A stretch of DNA of 64,000 bases from Myxococcales bacterium. Lineage in GTDB: Bacteria > Myxococcota > Polyangia > Nannocystales > Nannocystaceae. The notes under the pieces were generated by a model. The model was given only the letters and a program-made list of their open reading frames with translations, was not told where the DNA came from and ran no database searches. Positions 16,632-24,782 of this stretch are shown here, piece after piece. The translations under genes were made by a program, and so were the position numbers. Positions within the stretch are counted from its first letter, which is position 1; every line of letters starts with the position of its first letter. The stretch is taken from positions 34,726 through 98,725 of the forward strand of contig JAEUJW010000041.1 of assembly GCA_016793465.1 (NCBI GenBank), read 5' to 3'.

Positions 16632-17704
16632 GTGGCCTCCAGTCGGGCCTCGACGCCGGCGCGGCGCAGCTCGTGCTGCAGCCAGCGCGCCTGCAGCGGC
16701 GGGAAGCGCCCGTCGACGCGGGCCGGGCGGGCGCGCAGGCCGGCGAGCGCGGCCGACTCGTCGGTGCCGGCGATCGCGGCGATGACCGGCACGAGCGGGC
16801 GGGCCTCGCGGACCTCGCCGAGCGTCAGGCCGAAGCGCTGGAACGCGAGCGGCTCGACCACGGCCGTCGCGCCGGCGGCGGCGAGCTCGTCGGTGATCTC
16901 GGCGAGCGCCGCGTGCCGCAGCCCGCGGTGGACGACCACCGGCAGGCTGGCGAGCACGCGCGGCACGACCCTCGCGGGCATGCCGGCGCGGTCGGTGAGG
17001 TGGCGGCGCAGGGCCTCGCCGTCGGTCGCGGCGTGGAGCACGACGTCGTAGCGGGCGAACGCCCGGTTGACGACGCGGGCGGGCACGTCGGCGCTCGCCA
17101 GCTCGCGCCACGCGCGGGCGGCGGCCGCGTGATCGAGGCCCGGCACGACGAGCGCGCCGGCGGTGCCCGCGACCTCGAGGCGGCCGAGGGCGGCGCGCAG
17201 CCGGTCGAGCGCGCGCTCGCGGACGGCGGGCGGGCACTCGCCGAGGTACAGGTCGAAGACCGCGTCGGCGGTGCGGCTGGCGTCGATCTCGGCGCCGAGC
17301 GGGGCGAAGCGGGCCCGCAGCGCCTCGACGGTGGCGCCGGAGATGCCCCCGAGCAGCACCGCCGGGGCGCTGCACACGAGGTCCCGCGCGGTGGTCGAGT
17401 CGACGCCGAGCAGCTTGATCACCTCGACGAGGATCGCCGGGACCTGCTGCACGTCGTGCACCGCCAGAGCGACCTCGTGGTCGCCGACGCCGTCCTCGAT
17501 CACGTCGTCGGGCCCGAGCACGACGCAGTCGACGCCGGTGTCCCGCAGCAGCCGGGCCACGCCCTCGGCCTGCGGCGGCTCGAGGCCGGCGAGCAGCGTC
17601 GACGGGGCCATGAACAGCAGCCCGGCGATGTCGGCGTCGGGCAGGGGCAGCACGTGACGCAGGCTGCGGACGAGCTGCACGCCGGCGGCGCCGATCGATC
17701 GCAC
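16628..17704 (-). CDS. Protein with repeated ribosomal L7/L12 C-domain-like units
   Basis: About 358 aa from GTG 17704 (VRSIGAAGVQLVRSL); no good ribosome-binding site is visible, so the start is uncertain. At least two, probably three or four, units resemble the C-terminal domain of ribosomal protein L7/L12: a motif like VEVIKLLGVDSTTARDLVCS then APAVLLGG, then a helix AxVEALRARFAPLGAEID. In L7/L12 the matching elements are VIKxVRExTGLGLKEAKDLV, GAPxxVKE and EAxxIKxxLExAGA. The units lie near residues 1-60, 75-140, 210-245 and 245-300. The protein is far larger than L7/L12 and lacks its N-terminal dimerisation part, so a ribosomal role is unlikely. First gene of the nine-gene operon; 239 bp separate it from the next upstream gene, and that gap probably holds the operon promoter. 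Confidence 0.65.
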   Translation of the reverse strand: MRSIGAAGVQLVRSLRHVLPLPDADIAGLLFMAPSTLLAGLEPPQAEGVARLLRDTGVDCVVLGPDDVIEDGVGDHEVALAVHDVQQVPAILVEVIKLLGVDSTTARDLVCSAPAVLLGGISGATVEALRARFAPLGAEIDASRTADAVFDLYLGECPPAVRERALDRLRAALGRLEVAGTAGALVVPGLDHAAAARAWRELASADVPARVVNRAFARYDVVLHAATDGEALRRHLTDRAGMPARVVPRVLASLPVVVHRGLRHAALAEITDELAAAGATAVVEPLAFQRFGLTLGEVREARPLVPVIAAIAGTDESAALAGLRARPARVDGRFPPLQARWLQHELRRAGVEARLEAT

Positions 17705-17943
17705 GACGACACGCGCCGGCCCATGGCCGACCTGATGCGCGCGGACCTTGGTCCGCCACGGTGACGACTGGCGCTGCAAACTACTCGAGATCGAATAACG
17801 CGGGGCCCTCCGCGGCACAAGACGGAGTTTGCTCGCCGGCCCGCGCGACGCCGCCGCGCGGGCCGTCGCCGCGCGCCGGCGGTTCGGCGCTGCGCGTCGT
17901 CGATCCGCGGCGTCGGTCCGCGGCGTCGATGCGCGACGAGACG

Positions 17944-18342
17944 TCAGCCGACGCGCGGGTGCAGCGGGACGACGTCGGTGAGCTCGTCCGCGGCGCCGAC
18001 CACGAGCAGGCGCGCGGCCGCCGGAGCGTCGCCGACGAGCACGAGGCGCAGGCTCGGAGCCGCGAGGCCCTCGCCCTCGACGCTGAAGAGGCGGCGCGGA
18101 TCGTCGGTGGTCACGGGGGTGAGCTTCACGTCGAGGGTCCGCACGGCCATGCGGGTGCAGCCGAGCGGGTCGCCGAAGGCGTCGAGCGTGCACTTGTTGG
18201 GGTCGAGGGTGAGCTGGGCGCGGGCGTCACCGTCGAGCGCGCCGTAGGCCAGGCGGACGCGGTGCACCGCGTGCCCGCCGAGCTCGATGCCGGCGACGAG
18301 GTAGAGGGAGTCGAGGTGGATGGGGCGCGTGGGGTCGTGCAT
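17944..18342 (-). CDS. Small protein of unknown function
   Basis: 132 aa, ATG 18342 with AAGGAG ten bases upstream. It appears to be a beta-rich soluble protein (LDSLYLVAGIELGGHAVHRV, AQLTLDPNKCTLDAFGDPLG, TRMAVRTLDVKLTPVTTDDP, SLRLVLVGDAPAAARLLVVG) without export signal or catalytic motif. Two Cys only. I do not recognise the family. It lies 239 bp upstream of the nine-gene operon in the same direction and may be its first member or independent. Confidence 0.6.
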   Translation of the reverse strand: MHDPTRPIHLDSLYLVAGIELGGHAVHRVRLAYGALDGDARAQLTLDPNKCTLDAFGDPLGCTRMAVRTLDVKLTPVTTDDPRRLFSVEGEGLAAPSLRLVLVGDAPAAARLLVVGAADELTDVVPLHPRVG

Positions 18343-18463
18343 GGCCGGCGAGCTCCTTGGGCGCGGGTCCGCGGATGTGCCAGCGAGCCCGGCGAGGCGC
18401 GGGCGGACGCGGGCTGCGCGCGGGCGGGGCGCGGGCGTGCGGGCGCTGCGAGGGGCGCGCAGC

Positions 18464-19348
18464 TCAGGGCGCGCACACGAGGTCGTTGTACGAGCCGCAC
18501 GAGCCAGCCTCGTACGGGTAGAACTTGCCGGTGGTGTGGTTGCACCACTGGTTCTGGCCGGGCGAGGGCTCGTTGCAGGTCGCGCAGTCCATGCAGAAGT
18601 ACGCGCCGAAGTTGTGCGCCTTGACGTTGTTGCTGTTGCCGCAGTAGGCGGTCCAGCAGCCGTCGGGGCTGATGCCGTTCTGGTCGCACACGTGGGCCAC
18701 GCCGGTCGGGACCTCGCAGCCGTTGGCCCAGTCGCCGTCGCAGTTCTCGTAGGGGTCGACGCAGCCGTAGGCGCACGACCCGTTCTGGCAGGTGCCGCCG
18801 GTCGCGTTGGGGCCGGGGGCGACGCAGTCGAGCGGGGTGCCGCCGCACGAGCCGGCGCCGTTGCACACGTCGTTGGTGGTGCACTCGTCGCCGTCGTCGC
18901 ACGGCTTGGCGTCGGCGCTGGGGGCGTAGTCGCACAGGCCGTTGATGCAGTTGCCGGGGCTGTCGTAGCAGGGGTTCGGCGGGTCGAGGCAGGTGTCCTC
19001 GCACGGCTGCGGGCCGGTGTCGACGTTGGTGGTGCCGGGGTCGGGCGGCTGCGTGGTCGTGGTGTCGTCGCCGGTGTCGACGGGGCCGCTGGTGGTCTGC
19101 GCGGGGCCGGTGGTCAGCGGCTCGCCGGAGGTGCTGCCGGGGTCGGGCGGATCGGTGGAGGGGCTCGAGGCCGGCGTGGGGTCGTCGCTCGGGTCGACCT
19201 CGGAGGTCAGGACGTCGGTGGCGAAGCCCGTGGTCGGCACGTAGCCGGGCATGGTCGGCATGCTGGCGGAGCTCATCGGCGTGGGCTCGTCGTCGCCGAT
19301 GGCGCAGCCGACGAGGAGGAGGAGCGGGACGAGGGCGCGGGGGCTCAC
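18464..19348 (-). CDS. Cys-rich lipoprotein
   Basis: 294 aa from GTG 19348 (VSPRALVPLLLLVGC), the only start that gives a proper lipoprotein signal. After the lipobox there is a Thr/Ser/Pro/Asp/Gly linker of about 90 residues, then a Cys-dense region with growth-factor-like spacing (CEDTCLDPPNPC, NCINGLCDY, CDDGDECTTNDVCNGAGSCG, CAYGCVDPYENCDGDWANGC) and a C-terminal domain with ACDxC-like clusters and NQWCNHTTGKFYPYEAGSC. The CDDGDECTxxDVCNGAGxC element is frequent in myxobacterial and other deltaproteobacterial surface proteins. Location: outer surface or periplasm, disulfide-stabilised. Function unknown. Confidence 0.8.
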   Translation of the reverse strand: MSPRALVPLLLLVGCAIGDDEPTPMSSASMPTMPGYVPTTGFATDVLTSEVDPSDDPTPASSPSTDPPDPGSTSGEPLTTGPAQTTSGPVDTGDDTTTTQPPDPGTTNVDTGPQPCEDTCLDPPNPCYDSPGNCINGLCDYAPSADAKPCDDGDECTTNDVCNGAGSCGGTPLDCVAPGPNATGGTCQNGSCAYGCVDPYENCDGDWANGCEVPTGVAHVCDQNGISPDGCWTAYCGNSNNVKAHNFGAYFCMDCATCNEPSPGQNQWCNHTTGKFYPYEAGSCGSYNDLVCAP

Positions 19349-19442
19349 GACGGGGCAGGTTATCGCAATCCCGCGGCCCGCGGCGGGCGTCGGCGGGCGC
19401 GGGCGGGCGCGGTCGGGCCTTGCGGCGCGGGGCCGGGCGTGG

Positions 19443-19484
19443 TGTCCTGCCCGCACATGTCCCTGCGGACACGTACGGGCGGGC
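19443..19484 (+). repeat. Three 14-bp phased units at the start of the CBM9-like gene
   Basis: TGTCCTGCCCGCAC, ATGTCCCTGCGGAC and ACGTACGGGCGGGC follow each other with exact 14-bp spacing of the ACATGT/ACACGT core. The ATG in the middle unit is the start codon of the downstream gene. Confidence 0.5.
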
Positions 19485-20698
19485 TCGCGTGCGCGTGGCT
19501 CGCGGGCTGCGGCGACGTCGCGGCGCTGGCCGAGCCGCCGCCCGGGCCGACGCTGCACGCGGGCGCGGGCGCGGGCCACGTGGTCGCGGGCGACCTCGAA
19601 TTCGCGGGCGGGCTGCGGGTCGGGCCGCGGGTGTTCACGCCGGCGCCGGTGTCGGTGGGCGCGCCGCTGCGCGTGCAATTCCCGCTGACCGGGCTCGCGC
19701 CGGGGACCGAGCTCCAGGTCGGGCTGCGGGCGCCGCGGACGGCGGGGCGGCAGGTGATCGCGGGGCAGTCGCGCGAGCTCGCGGCGGCGCCGGAGGATCC
19801 GCGCGACCGCTGGGTGAGCCCGGCGATCGCGGGCGACACGGCGACGGCCGAGCTGGTGGTGCCCGACGGCTGGCACCCGCGGCACGCGGTGATCGTGCTG
19901 GCGGCGACGCGCGGCGGGGCCAGCGTGCCGGCGATCGCCGGGCCGCGGATGGACCGCGGGGCGGGCGTGCTCGGGGTCGTGCCGGTGGCGACGCGGCCGA
20001 CCGCGGTGACGGCCGCCGCGGGCGCGCCGGAGCTCGACGGCCGGCCCGACGAGGCGCTGTGGGGCGCGGGCACGCTGCTGGTCACCAGCCTCGAGGGCGA
20101 GCCGGATCCGACGGCCACGGCGGTCGCGGTCGCCGGCGATCCGCTGGCGCCGGGCCGCGGGACGCGGGTGTGGTTCGCGTGGGACGCCGCGTACCTCTAC
20201 TGCGCGGCCAGCCTGCCCGACCACGACCTGTGGAGCGACTACACCGCCCAGGACGATCCGCTGTACCGCCAGGAGGCGTTCGAGGTGTTCGTCGCCGGCA
20301 CGAACGCGGGCACGCGCTACCTCGAGTTCCAGGTCTCGGCCCGCGGGGTGACCTTCGACGCGAGGTTCGAACGCTACCGGGCCGGCGACGAGGCGTGGGA
20401 CTCGAGCTGGCGCGCCGCGGTGGCGACGGCGGGCACGCTGACGCCCGGCGATCGCGACCGCGGGTGGACCGCCGAGGTCGCGATCCCGTGGGCCGAGCTG
20501 TGCGAGCACACGGCGATCGCCTGCCCGCCGCGCCCGGGAATGCGGCTGCGCGTCAACGCGTTCCGGCTCGAGCGCCCGGATCGGAGGCGCACCGACGCGC
20601 TCGCGCTGAGCCCCACGCGCGCGCCGGACTTCCACGCGTGGGCCAACGCCGCCGAGCTCGAGCTGCAGACTCCACGGCCCGCCGGGCCCGGGCAATGA
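19457..20698 (+). CDS. Lipoprotein with CBM9-like carbohydrate-binding domain
   Basis: 413 aa from ATG 19457 (MSLRTRTGGLACAWLAGC), giving a short lipoprotein signal with Cys near 18. Residues about 25-180 are beta-rich without a recognised family. Residues about 190-410 match the carbohydrate-binding module family 9 / DOMON-like sandwich: PELDGRPDEALWGAG, then VWFAWDAAYLYCAASLPDHD, DPLYRQEAFEVFVAG, LEFQVSARGVTFDARF, WTAEVAIPWAELC, RLRVNAFRLERPD. In this family the module binds glycans or acts as a stand-alone periplasmic sensor. It stops 1 bp before the ATG of the CAP-domain lipoprotein, so the two are surely co-transcribed. Sugar ligand unknown. Confidence 0.8.
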   Translation: MSLRTRTGGLACAWLAGCGDVAALAEPPPGPTLHAGAGAGHVVAGDLEFAGGLRVGPRVFTPAPVSVGAPLRVQFPLTGLAPGTELQVGLRAPRTAGRQVIAGQSRELAAAPEDPRDRWVSPAIAGDTATAELVVPDGWHPRHAVIVLAATRGGASVPAIAGPRMDRGAGVLGVVPVATRPTAVTAAAGAPELDGRPDEALWGAGTLLVTSLEGEPDPTATAVAVAGDPLAPGRGTRVWFAWDAAYLYCAASLPDHDLWSDYTAQDDPLYRQEAFEVFVAGTNAGTRYLEFQVSARGVTFDARFERYRAGDEAWDSSWRAAVATAGTLTPGDRDRGWTAEVAIPWAELCEHTAIACPPRPGMRLRVNAFRLERPDRRRTDALALSPTRAPDFHAWANAAELELQTPRPAGPGQ

Positions 20699-20699
20699 C

Positions 20700-22442
20700 A
20701 TGATGCACACGCGCGAGAAAGCCAGCATACTGGCGGCCGTGAGGTCCACGGCGGCGCTCCTGGTGTGTCTGGCTCTCGGGACAGGTTGCGCCGGCGACCG
20801 CGGCGGCGGCGGCGGCGGCGGCGGACGCGGCGGGCGCGACGGAGTGCTGGCCGACGGCGCGACGACGGCGCCGGCGCGGGTCGCCGGCATCGAGGTCGAG
20901 AGCAAGAACCTGCGCCTGTCGACGGCGGCGGCCCCGCGCTACGGGGCGCCGGTGCAGCACGCGTTGACGCCGGCGGAGGAGAAGATCGTCGCGGCGCTGA
21001 GCGGCGGGGCGCTGCGCCACGAGCCGGGCCTCAGCAAGGCGGCGCGCGAGCTGGCCCGGGCGGCGCCCGACCGCAACAACGTGCCGTCGGGGCTGATCGA
21101 CGGGGTGATGGCGTGGGTCGGGCTCGTCGATCCGCCGCCGCGGCTGGCGGTGGTCGAGCTGCCGCCCGGCGGCCAGCCGTGCGGCGCCGAGGTCAGCGCG
21201 TCGTGCGAGCAGGCGATCGCGTCGATCGTCCAGGCGGTCAAGGGCGGGCTGGCCGGCGACGGCGGGGCGCGCTGGATCGGGGCCGGCACCGCGCCGATCG
21301 AGGGCGGCAAGCTGCGCATCGTCGTCGCCGTGTCGGAGCGGGCGGTCCAGCTCGACCCGATGGCCAACCGGGCGCGCCTCGGCGAGAAGCTGAAGCTGCG
21401 CGGGCGCCTGCTCGGGCGCCGCAGCCAGCCGTCGATCGAGGTCATCGACGCCGGCGGCAAGTGGACCACGCTGCCCGCGCGCGTCAGCAAGAACGAGTTC
21501 ACCGCCGAGGTCGCGTGCGACCGCGGGCGCGGGGCCTACCAGGTCGAGGTGCTGGCCGAGGGCGAGTACGGGCCGGAGGTGGTCGCCAACTTCCCGGTGT
21601 ACTGCGGGAGCGAGCCGCCCGGCGCGCTGCGCTACGAGGTCGAGACCGTGGGGCCCGGGGTCAGCGTGGCCGACGTGGCCCGCTCCAACTTCGCGGCCCT
21701 CAACAACGCGCGCGCGCGCCAGGGCCTGCCGGCGCTGCAGTGGGACAACGCGGCGGCGGCGGTCGCCGAGGGCCACAGCGCGGACATGGCGGCCAACAAC
21801 TTCGTCGGCCACACCTCGCCGCGCTCGGGCGACGTGGCGGCCCGCTTCGGCAAGGCCGGTCTGACGACCGCGGTGCTGCGCGAGAACGTGGCCCGCGGCT
21901 ACGGCCCGCGCGGGATCCACGACAGCCTGATGGCGAGCCCGGGCCACCGCGTCAACATCCTCGCCGACGACGTGACGCACGTCGGCATCGGCGCGGTGAT
22001 CGGCGCGCCCGAGACCGACGCCGCCGACGCGCCGCGGCCGATCTTCGTGACGCAGAACTTCTTCTCGCGGCTCGGCGACGACGTGCCGGCCGACCCGGTG
22101 GCCGCGCTGCAGCAGCGGGTCGACGAGCAGCGGCGCGCCGGCGGGATGCCGCCGATCGCCTGGGACGAGCGGCTGGTGCAGCTGGCGCAGGAGCTGGCCG
22201 AGGGCGTCGCCGCCGGCAAGAAGGCGGCGGCCCGCGCCAGGTACTCGAAGGCGATCGACGCGACGAGCTACAAGGCGGTGGCCCAGCACGAGGTGCTGGC
22301 GCCGACGTTCGCCTCGCTCGACGGGCTCAGCGTGTGGAAGCAGGCGCTGCGCACGGACGCGGTCGGCGTCGGGGTCAAGCAGATCGAGAAGGGCGCCGAC
22401 GCGGGCTCGCTGGTGGTGATCGTGCTGGTCGGCGAGCGCTGA
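20700..22442 (+). CDS. CAP (SCP/PR1) domain lipoprotein
   Basis: 580 aa; signal peptide STAALLVCLALGTGC followed by a Gly-rich run encoded by a GGC microsatellite (about 20803-20830). Residues about 80-300 contain a predicted extracellular region with an Ig-like stretch (GEKLKLRGRLLGRRSQPSIE). About 320-450 is a CAP superfamily domain: FAALNNARARQGLPALQWDN, AEGHSADMAANNFVGHTSPR, LRENVARGYGPRGIHDSLMA then SPGHRVNILADDVTHVGIGA, including the conserved His-Glu-His set. About 460-580 looks like a second, degenerate CAP copy (PIAWDERLVQLAQELAEGVA) lacking the His motifs. Bacterial CAP proteins are secreted and of mostly unknown activity. The start codon follows the preceding stop by 1 bp; ATG 20703 is equivalent. 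Confidence 0.85.
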   Translation: MMHTREKASILAAVRSTAALLVCLALGTGCAGDRGGGGGGGGRGGRDGVLADGATTAPARVAGIEVESKNLRLSTAAAPRYGAPVQHALTPAEEKIVAALSGGALRHEPGLSKAARELARAAPDRNNVPSGLIDGVMAWVGLVDPPPRLAVVELPPGGQPCGAEVSASCEQAIASIVQAVKGGLAGDGGARWIGAGTAPIEGGKLRIVVAVSERAVQLDPMANRARLGEKLKLRGRLLGRRSQPSIEVIDAGGKWTTLPARVSKNEFTAEVACDRGRGAYQVEVLAEGEYGPEVVANFPVYCGSEPPGALRYEVETVGPGVSVADVARSNFAALNNARARQGLPALQWDNAAAAVAEGHSADMAANNFVGHTSPRSGDVAARFGKAGLTTAVLRENVARGYGPRGIHDSLMASPGHRVNILADDVTHVGIGAVIGAPETDAADAPRPIFVTQNFFSRLGDDVPADPVAALQQRVDEQRRAGGMPPIAWDERLVQLAQELAEGVAAGKKAAARARYSKAIDATSYKAVAQHEVLAPTFASLDGLSVWKQALRTDAVGVGVKQIEKGADAGSLVVIVLVGER

Positions 22443-22577
22443 GATTGCCCCGCGGCGCGCGTGTCGACGTAAGCGCTGCGCGGGCGTCGGACGCGGTCGC
22501 GGTCGCAGGGCCCGCCGCGAAATGCTTGCGAGTCGGCGGCGCGGTCCGCCGCGCCCCGTGTATAGTCCGGGCTGACC

Positions 22578-23504
22578 ATGCCCACCACGCGACCCCTATT
22601 CCTCGGAGCGGGCCTCACGGCCCTGGTGTGCGGCTTCTGGACGGCGCCGGGCTGCACCGCCGGCGACTACTGCTCGCAGGCGCTGGACAAGCAGATGGAG
22701 TGCGCCTCGGCCGAGCAGCGCATGCTGTTCGAGGGTCGCCTCGAGGCGGACCGCAAGGACTGCCGCGAGCGCAAGGACCGCGACCAGGACGCCGAGCGCG
22801 CCGAGCTCGAGTGCGTGAAGAAGTCGTCGTGCGAGGAGTACACGGCGTGCATCAACGCGCTGAGCGACGCCCGCTACGCCGCCAAGATCCGCAAGCAGAT
22901 CGAGGCGGCCCTCGCCAGCGGCGAGAAGATGGACGAGGTGCTGCAGACCTGCCGCTTCTCGGGCGTCGAGGACCCCGAGATCGCCAAGCTGTGCGGCGAG
23001 CTGTTCACCCGGGCGCTCGATACCGCCACCCGGGACCTCGAGGCCATCCGCGACAAGGGCGAGAACCCGGAGAGCAAGTGCTTCGACGTGATCCTCGTGG
23101 CCGAGAAGGTGTCGCCCGAGGCCAAGACCAGGATGAAGGCGCTGTGCGACGAGGTCGACGCGGCCCGATCGGCCAGGACGGCGATCACCGAGGCGCGCAA
23201 GAACCTCGACGCGCGCACGCTCGAGGTGCCCTACCAGTGCGGGATCGCGGTCGAGGACCTCGAGCGCGTCGGCAACGACTGGGCGCGGGCCAGGCTCGCG
23301 GAGGTCACCAAGGCCTGTTACCTCGAGCTCGGCGGGGCGATCCTGCCGGCGGTGGTCCCGGGCATGCAGCTCAACTGCGACTACCAGGTCGACCAGATCT
23401 ACAAGGTGGTCAAGAAGTACAACCTGAAGGACGCGACGGTCGACCCGTGGATCGAGAAGGCGACGGCCAAGTGCTCGGGGGCCACCGCGCAGGCCGCGGG
23501 CTGA
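22578..23504 (+). CDS. Exported helical Cys-containing protein, unknown function
   Basis: 308 aa with an N-terminal signal (PLFLGAGLTALVCGFWTAPGC), probably a lipoprotein. The mature part is mostly helical and highly charged, with repeated Cys about 10-30 residues apart (DYCSQALDKQMECASAEQRM, KDCRERKDRDQDAERAELEC, SSCEEYTACINAL, LQTCRFSGV, KLCGELF, SKCFDVI, ALCDEV, YQCGIAV, KACYLEL, NCDYQV), each likely paired. I do not recognise the family. TATAGT at 22561-22566, 12 bp before the ATG, could be a -10 box for a short-leader promoter but this is weak. Independent of the CAP gene (135-bp gap). Confidence 0.75.
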   Translation: MPTTRPLFLGAGLTALVCGFWTAPGCTAGDYCSQALDKQMECASAEQRMLFEGRLEADRKDCRERKDRDQDAERAELECVKKSSCEEYTACINALSDARYAAKIRKQIEAALASGEKMDEVLQTCRFSGVEDPEIAKLCGELFTRALDTATRDLEAIRDKGENPESKCFDVILVAEKVSPEAKTRMKALCDEVDAARSARTAITEARKNLDARTLEVPYQCGIAVEDLERVGNDWARARLAEVTKACYLELGGAILPAVVPGMQLNCDYQVDQIYKVVKKYNLKDATVDPWIEKATAKCSGATAQAAG

Positions 23505-23651
23505 CGAGGTGACCCGCACCACGCTCGCCGCGGCGGCGACGCCTCGTGTGGGCCGGGGTGAGCGTGCGGGCGAGGGCGGGGCCCCTCACGGCGGCGCCGC
23601 CCGTCTTCCACGGCCGGCGCCTCGCGACGCTCGTTCGACTCGTGGAGAGCG

Positions 23652-24764
23652 TCAGCCGAACGCGCGCAGGTCGGCGGCGGAGGCGGAGGCGAGGTAGGCC
23701 TCCCACTTGCGGATCGTCAGGGCCTGGAACTCGTGCACGGCCGGGTTGAGCTCGGCGATCGGCGCGTTCCAGTGGTCGTTGTAGCCCTGCTGCTCGGCCT
23801 CGCAGGCGACGCCGTCCTCGGCGAGCAGGGGCTTGAAGACGACCTGCTTGGCGACGCCGAGCACCGGCTCCATCACCCGGCGGGGCATCTTCAGGGGGAC
23901 GAACGGGATCTTGAAGCCGTCGAAGTAGAACAGGAAGAACGCGCGGGTGGTCTGCTCGTCGATGGGGAGGCAGAAGCACCAGTCTTTAATTTTGCCGTCC
24001 GTGTCGGACCACTGGTACGGGTACTGGTAGCACAGCTTCATCGCGTTGACGTTGGTCTTGCGGTCGATGAAGACGCGCATGAGCGGGCCGGCGGCGACCT
24101 GGGTGTCGTAGGCGACGTGCACGCAGTCGCCCTCGACGCGCAGGTCGGTCAGCGTGGAGTCGGTGAACGGCTTGAAGCGGCGGTGCAGGTAGGCGTGGGT
24201 GAAGTCGCTGACGTTGTCGATGATCATCGAGTGGTGGGCGCCCCACGTGAAGTCGACGAGCAGCTTGGCCCACGGGCTCTTGCCCTCGAGCTCGGGGATG
24301 TGCGGCATGGGCACCTGGTCGGCGCGCGCGGGGTCGCCGAAGAACACCCAGACGAGGCCGTAGCGCTCCTGCGCGGGGTAGTGGCGCAGGCTGATGTTGG
24401 GCAGCTGCTTGCCGAACAGCTCGTGCGGCACGTGGCACAGCTTGCCGTCGCCGTCGTACTCCCAGCCGTGGTACTGGCAGACCAGGTTGCAGCCTTTAAC
24501 TTGGCCGATCGACAGCTTCAGCTGGCGGTGGGCGCAGCGGTTGTCGACGGCGCGCACGCGGCCGTCCTCGCCGCGGAACACGGCGACGCTGCGCCGCCAG
24601 AACACGACCTCCTGGACCTGGCCGGGGCGCAGGGCCTTGGAGTACTCGACGGGGTACCAGTAGTTGGGGTCGAGGCCGGCGGCGCGGACCTTCTGGCGGC
24701 GGTTCTTGGCCTGCTCGAAGCTCGGCGGGGGGGCCTTGCCGATGTTGACGAGACGCTGGTTCAT
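23652..24764 (-). CDS. Rieske non-heme iron oxygenase, probable sterol modification
   Basis: 370 aa, ATG 24764 with GAGG upstream. N-terminal Rieske [2Fe-2S] domain: NRCAHRQLKL (CxH) and CQYHGWEYDGDGKL (CxxH), about residues 92-120. C-terminal catalytic domain has the mononuclear iron motif NVSDFTHAYLHRR (Asp, two His) near 188-200. The enzyme class couples NAD(P)H-derived electrons to O2 for hydroxylation or oxidative demethylation. The gene lies 18 bp after a CYP51-type P450 and opposite a sterol reductase, so the substrate is probably a sterol intermediate. A C-4 methyl oxidase of the bacterial SdmA type or a Neverland/DAF-36-like desaturase are both possible; the sequence alone does not decide. 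A KIK tripeptide is written AAAATTAAA, strikingly unlike the surrounding GC-ending codons. Confidence 0.88.
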   Translation of the reverse strand: MNQRLVNIGKAPPPSFEQAKNRRQKVRAAGLDPNYWYPVEYSKALRPGQVQEVVFWRRSVAVFRGEDGRVRAVDNRCAHRQLKLSIGQVKGCNLVCQYHGWEYDGDGKLCHVPHELFGKQLPNISLRHYPAQERYGLVWVFFGDPARADQVPMPHIPELEGKSPWAKLLVDFTWGAHHSMIIDNVSDFTHAYLHRRFKPFTDSTLTDLRVEGDCVHVAYDTQVAAGPLMRVFIDRKTNVNAMKLCYQYPYQWSDTDGKIKDWCFCLPIDEQTTRAFFLFYFDGFKIPFVPLKMPRRVMEPVLGVAKQVVFKPLLAEDGVACEAEQQGYNDHWNAPIAELNPAVHEFQALTIRKWEAYLASASAADLRAFG

Positions 24765-24782
24765 GGCGGTGGCCTCGGGGGA

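Noticed and set aside
17705..17943. Possible tRNA or small RNA in the gap upstream of the nine-gene operon
   Set aside because: No cloverleaf arms or conserved tRNA boxes could be found by eye, and no strong hairpin with a T-run.
20803..20835. GGC microsatellite as a phase-variable tract
   Set aside because: The unit is three bases, so length change would not alter the frame; it just encodes Gly/Arg in the linker.
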